Shown: positions 13,797-13,908 of the stretch, piece by piece
Numbering within the stretch: the stretch's first letter is position 1
How the letters are laid out: every line of letters begins with the position of its first letter
Assembly (NCBI GenBank): GCA_034003145.1
Contig: JAVEZE010000070.1
Coordinates: 1 to 13,908 of the forward strand
Reading direction: 5' to 3'
Length of the DNA stretch: 13,908 bases
Origin: JACKPD01 sp034003145
Lineage (GTDB): Bacteria; Spirochaetota; Spirochaetia; CADAEX01
Program-made: the position numbers and the translations under genes
The notes under the pieces: model-generated
Told to the model about the DNA's origin: nothing
Seen by the model: the letters and a program-made list of their open reading frames with translations, nothing else
Databases searched by the model: none

Positions 13797-13908
13797 ATGG
13801 AATATCTTTATATTGCTATCGGAAGCGGGACAGGCGGGCTGCTCAGGTATCTACTGTCAAAATGGACACACAGCCTTTCCGAAACATCCTTTCCGGTAGG
13901 AACCCTTG
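13797..13908 (+). CDS. crcB: Fluoride ion channel CrcB/Fluc, 5' end only
   Basis: The gene runs off the right edge after 37 codons. The visible N-terminus has the CrcB/Fluc signature: a first hydrophobic helix YLYIAIGSGTGGLLRYLLS with the conserved glycine-rich GxGGxLRY segment, then FPVGTL, the start of the conserved phenylalanine/proline-GT motif that precedes the asparagine of the channel. Fluc proteins are small, about 120-130-residue, dual-topology dimers that expel fluoride across the inner membrane. Only a weak AGG precedes ATG 13797, and a TATAAT lies six bases before it. Upstream is 151 bp shared with the divergent M23 gene. No convincing fluoride riboswitch could be found there. Confidence 0.82.
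   Translation, partial: MEYLYIAIGSGTGGLLRYLLSKWTHSLSETSFPVGTL

Noticed and set aside
1..13908. Mobile element, CRISPR array, toxin-antitoxin or defence system
   Set aside because: No transposase, integrase, regularly spaced repeats, tRNA-flanked segment or nuclease/toxin pair was found; the PLD protein has a lipobox and sits in an envelope context, so it is not read as a defence nuclease.

Overview
The window is a slice of bacterial chromosome, AT-leaning by eye, densely coded, mostly on the minus strand, and made up of housekeeping and cell-envelope genes. No rRNA, tRNA, CRISPR array, transposase or phage gene was found. The order prfA, prmC, rel (read on the minus strand) matches, from memory, the cluster in Borrelia (BB0196-BB0198). 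Together with the Gram-negative envelope genes (outer-membrane barrels, a lipoprotein, an M23 peptidase) it suggests a spirochaete or a relative. This is inference from gene order and protein style only.

Layout. At 1-376 (+) lies the 3' end of a GT-B glycosyltransferase. It converges on a minus-strand envelope block (399-4943) that is transcribed in the order glf (UDP-galactopyranose mutase), Wzi-like barrel A, Wzi-like barrel B, with overlapping reading frames. Upstream is the translation/stringent-response cluster prfA (RF1), prmC (RF1/RF2 glutamine methyltransferase) and a bifunctional rel/spoT (8991 to 5020, minus). Next is a two-gene minus-strand unit: a phospholipase-D-fold lipoprotein followed 3 bp later by a ROK-family sugar kinase (11403 to 9205). 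Divergent from it is a SlyD-like FKBP prolyl isomerase (11487-11963, +), which meets a 68-residue two-helix membrane protein (12009-12215, -) across a shared hairpin. A membrane-anchored M23 metallopeptidase (12308-13645, -) is divergent from the truncated start of crcB, a fluoride channel gene (13797 to the edge, +).

How the genes fit together. glf makes UDP-galactofuranose, the glycosyltransferase could use sugar donors, and the paired Wzi-like barrels are candidates for handling a surface polysaccharide, so 1-4943 reads as the end of a surface-glycan locus. PrmC methylates the GGQ glutamine of RF1 encoded just upstream, and Rel shares the transcript, which ties translation termination to (p)ppGpp signalling.

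Most of the window is ordinary. The observations most worth checking are: a five-codon ORF with a well-spaced Shine-Dalgarno and a UAG stop (the stop that RF1 alone reads) just upstream of prfA; a direct repeat placed like an operator in the putative glf promoter; the tandem Wzi-like pair; and the pairing of a PLD lipoprotein with a ROK kinase.
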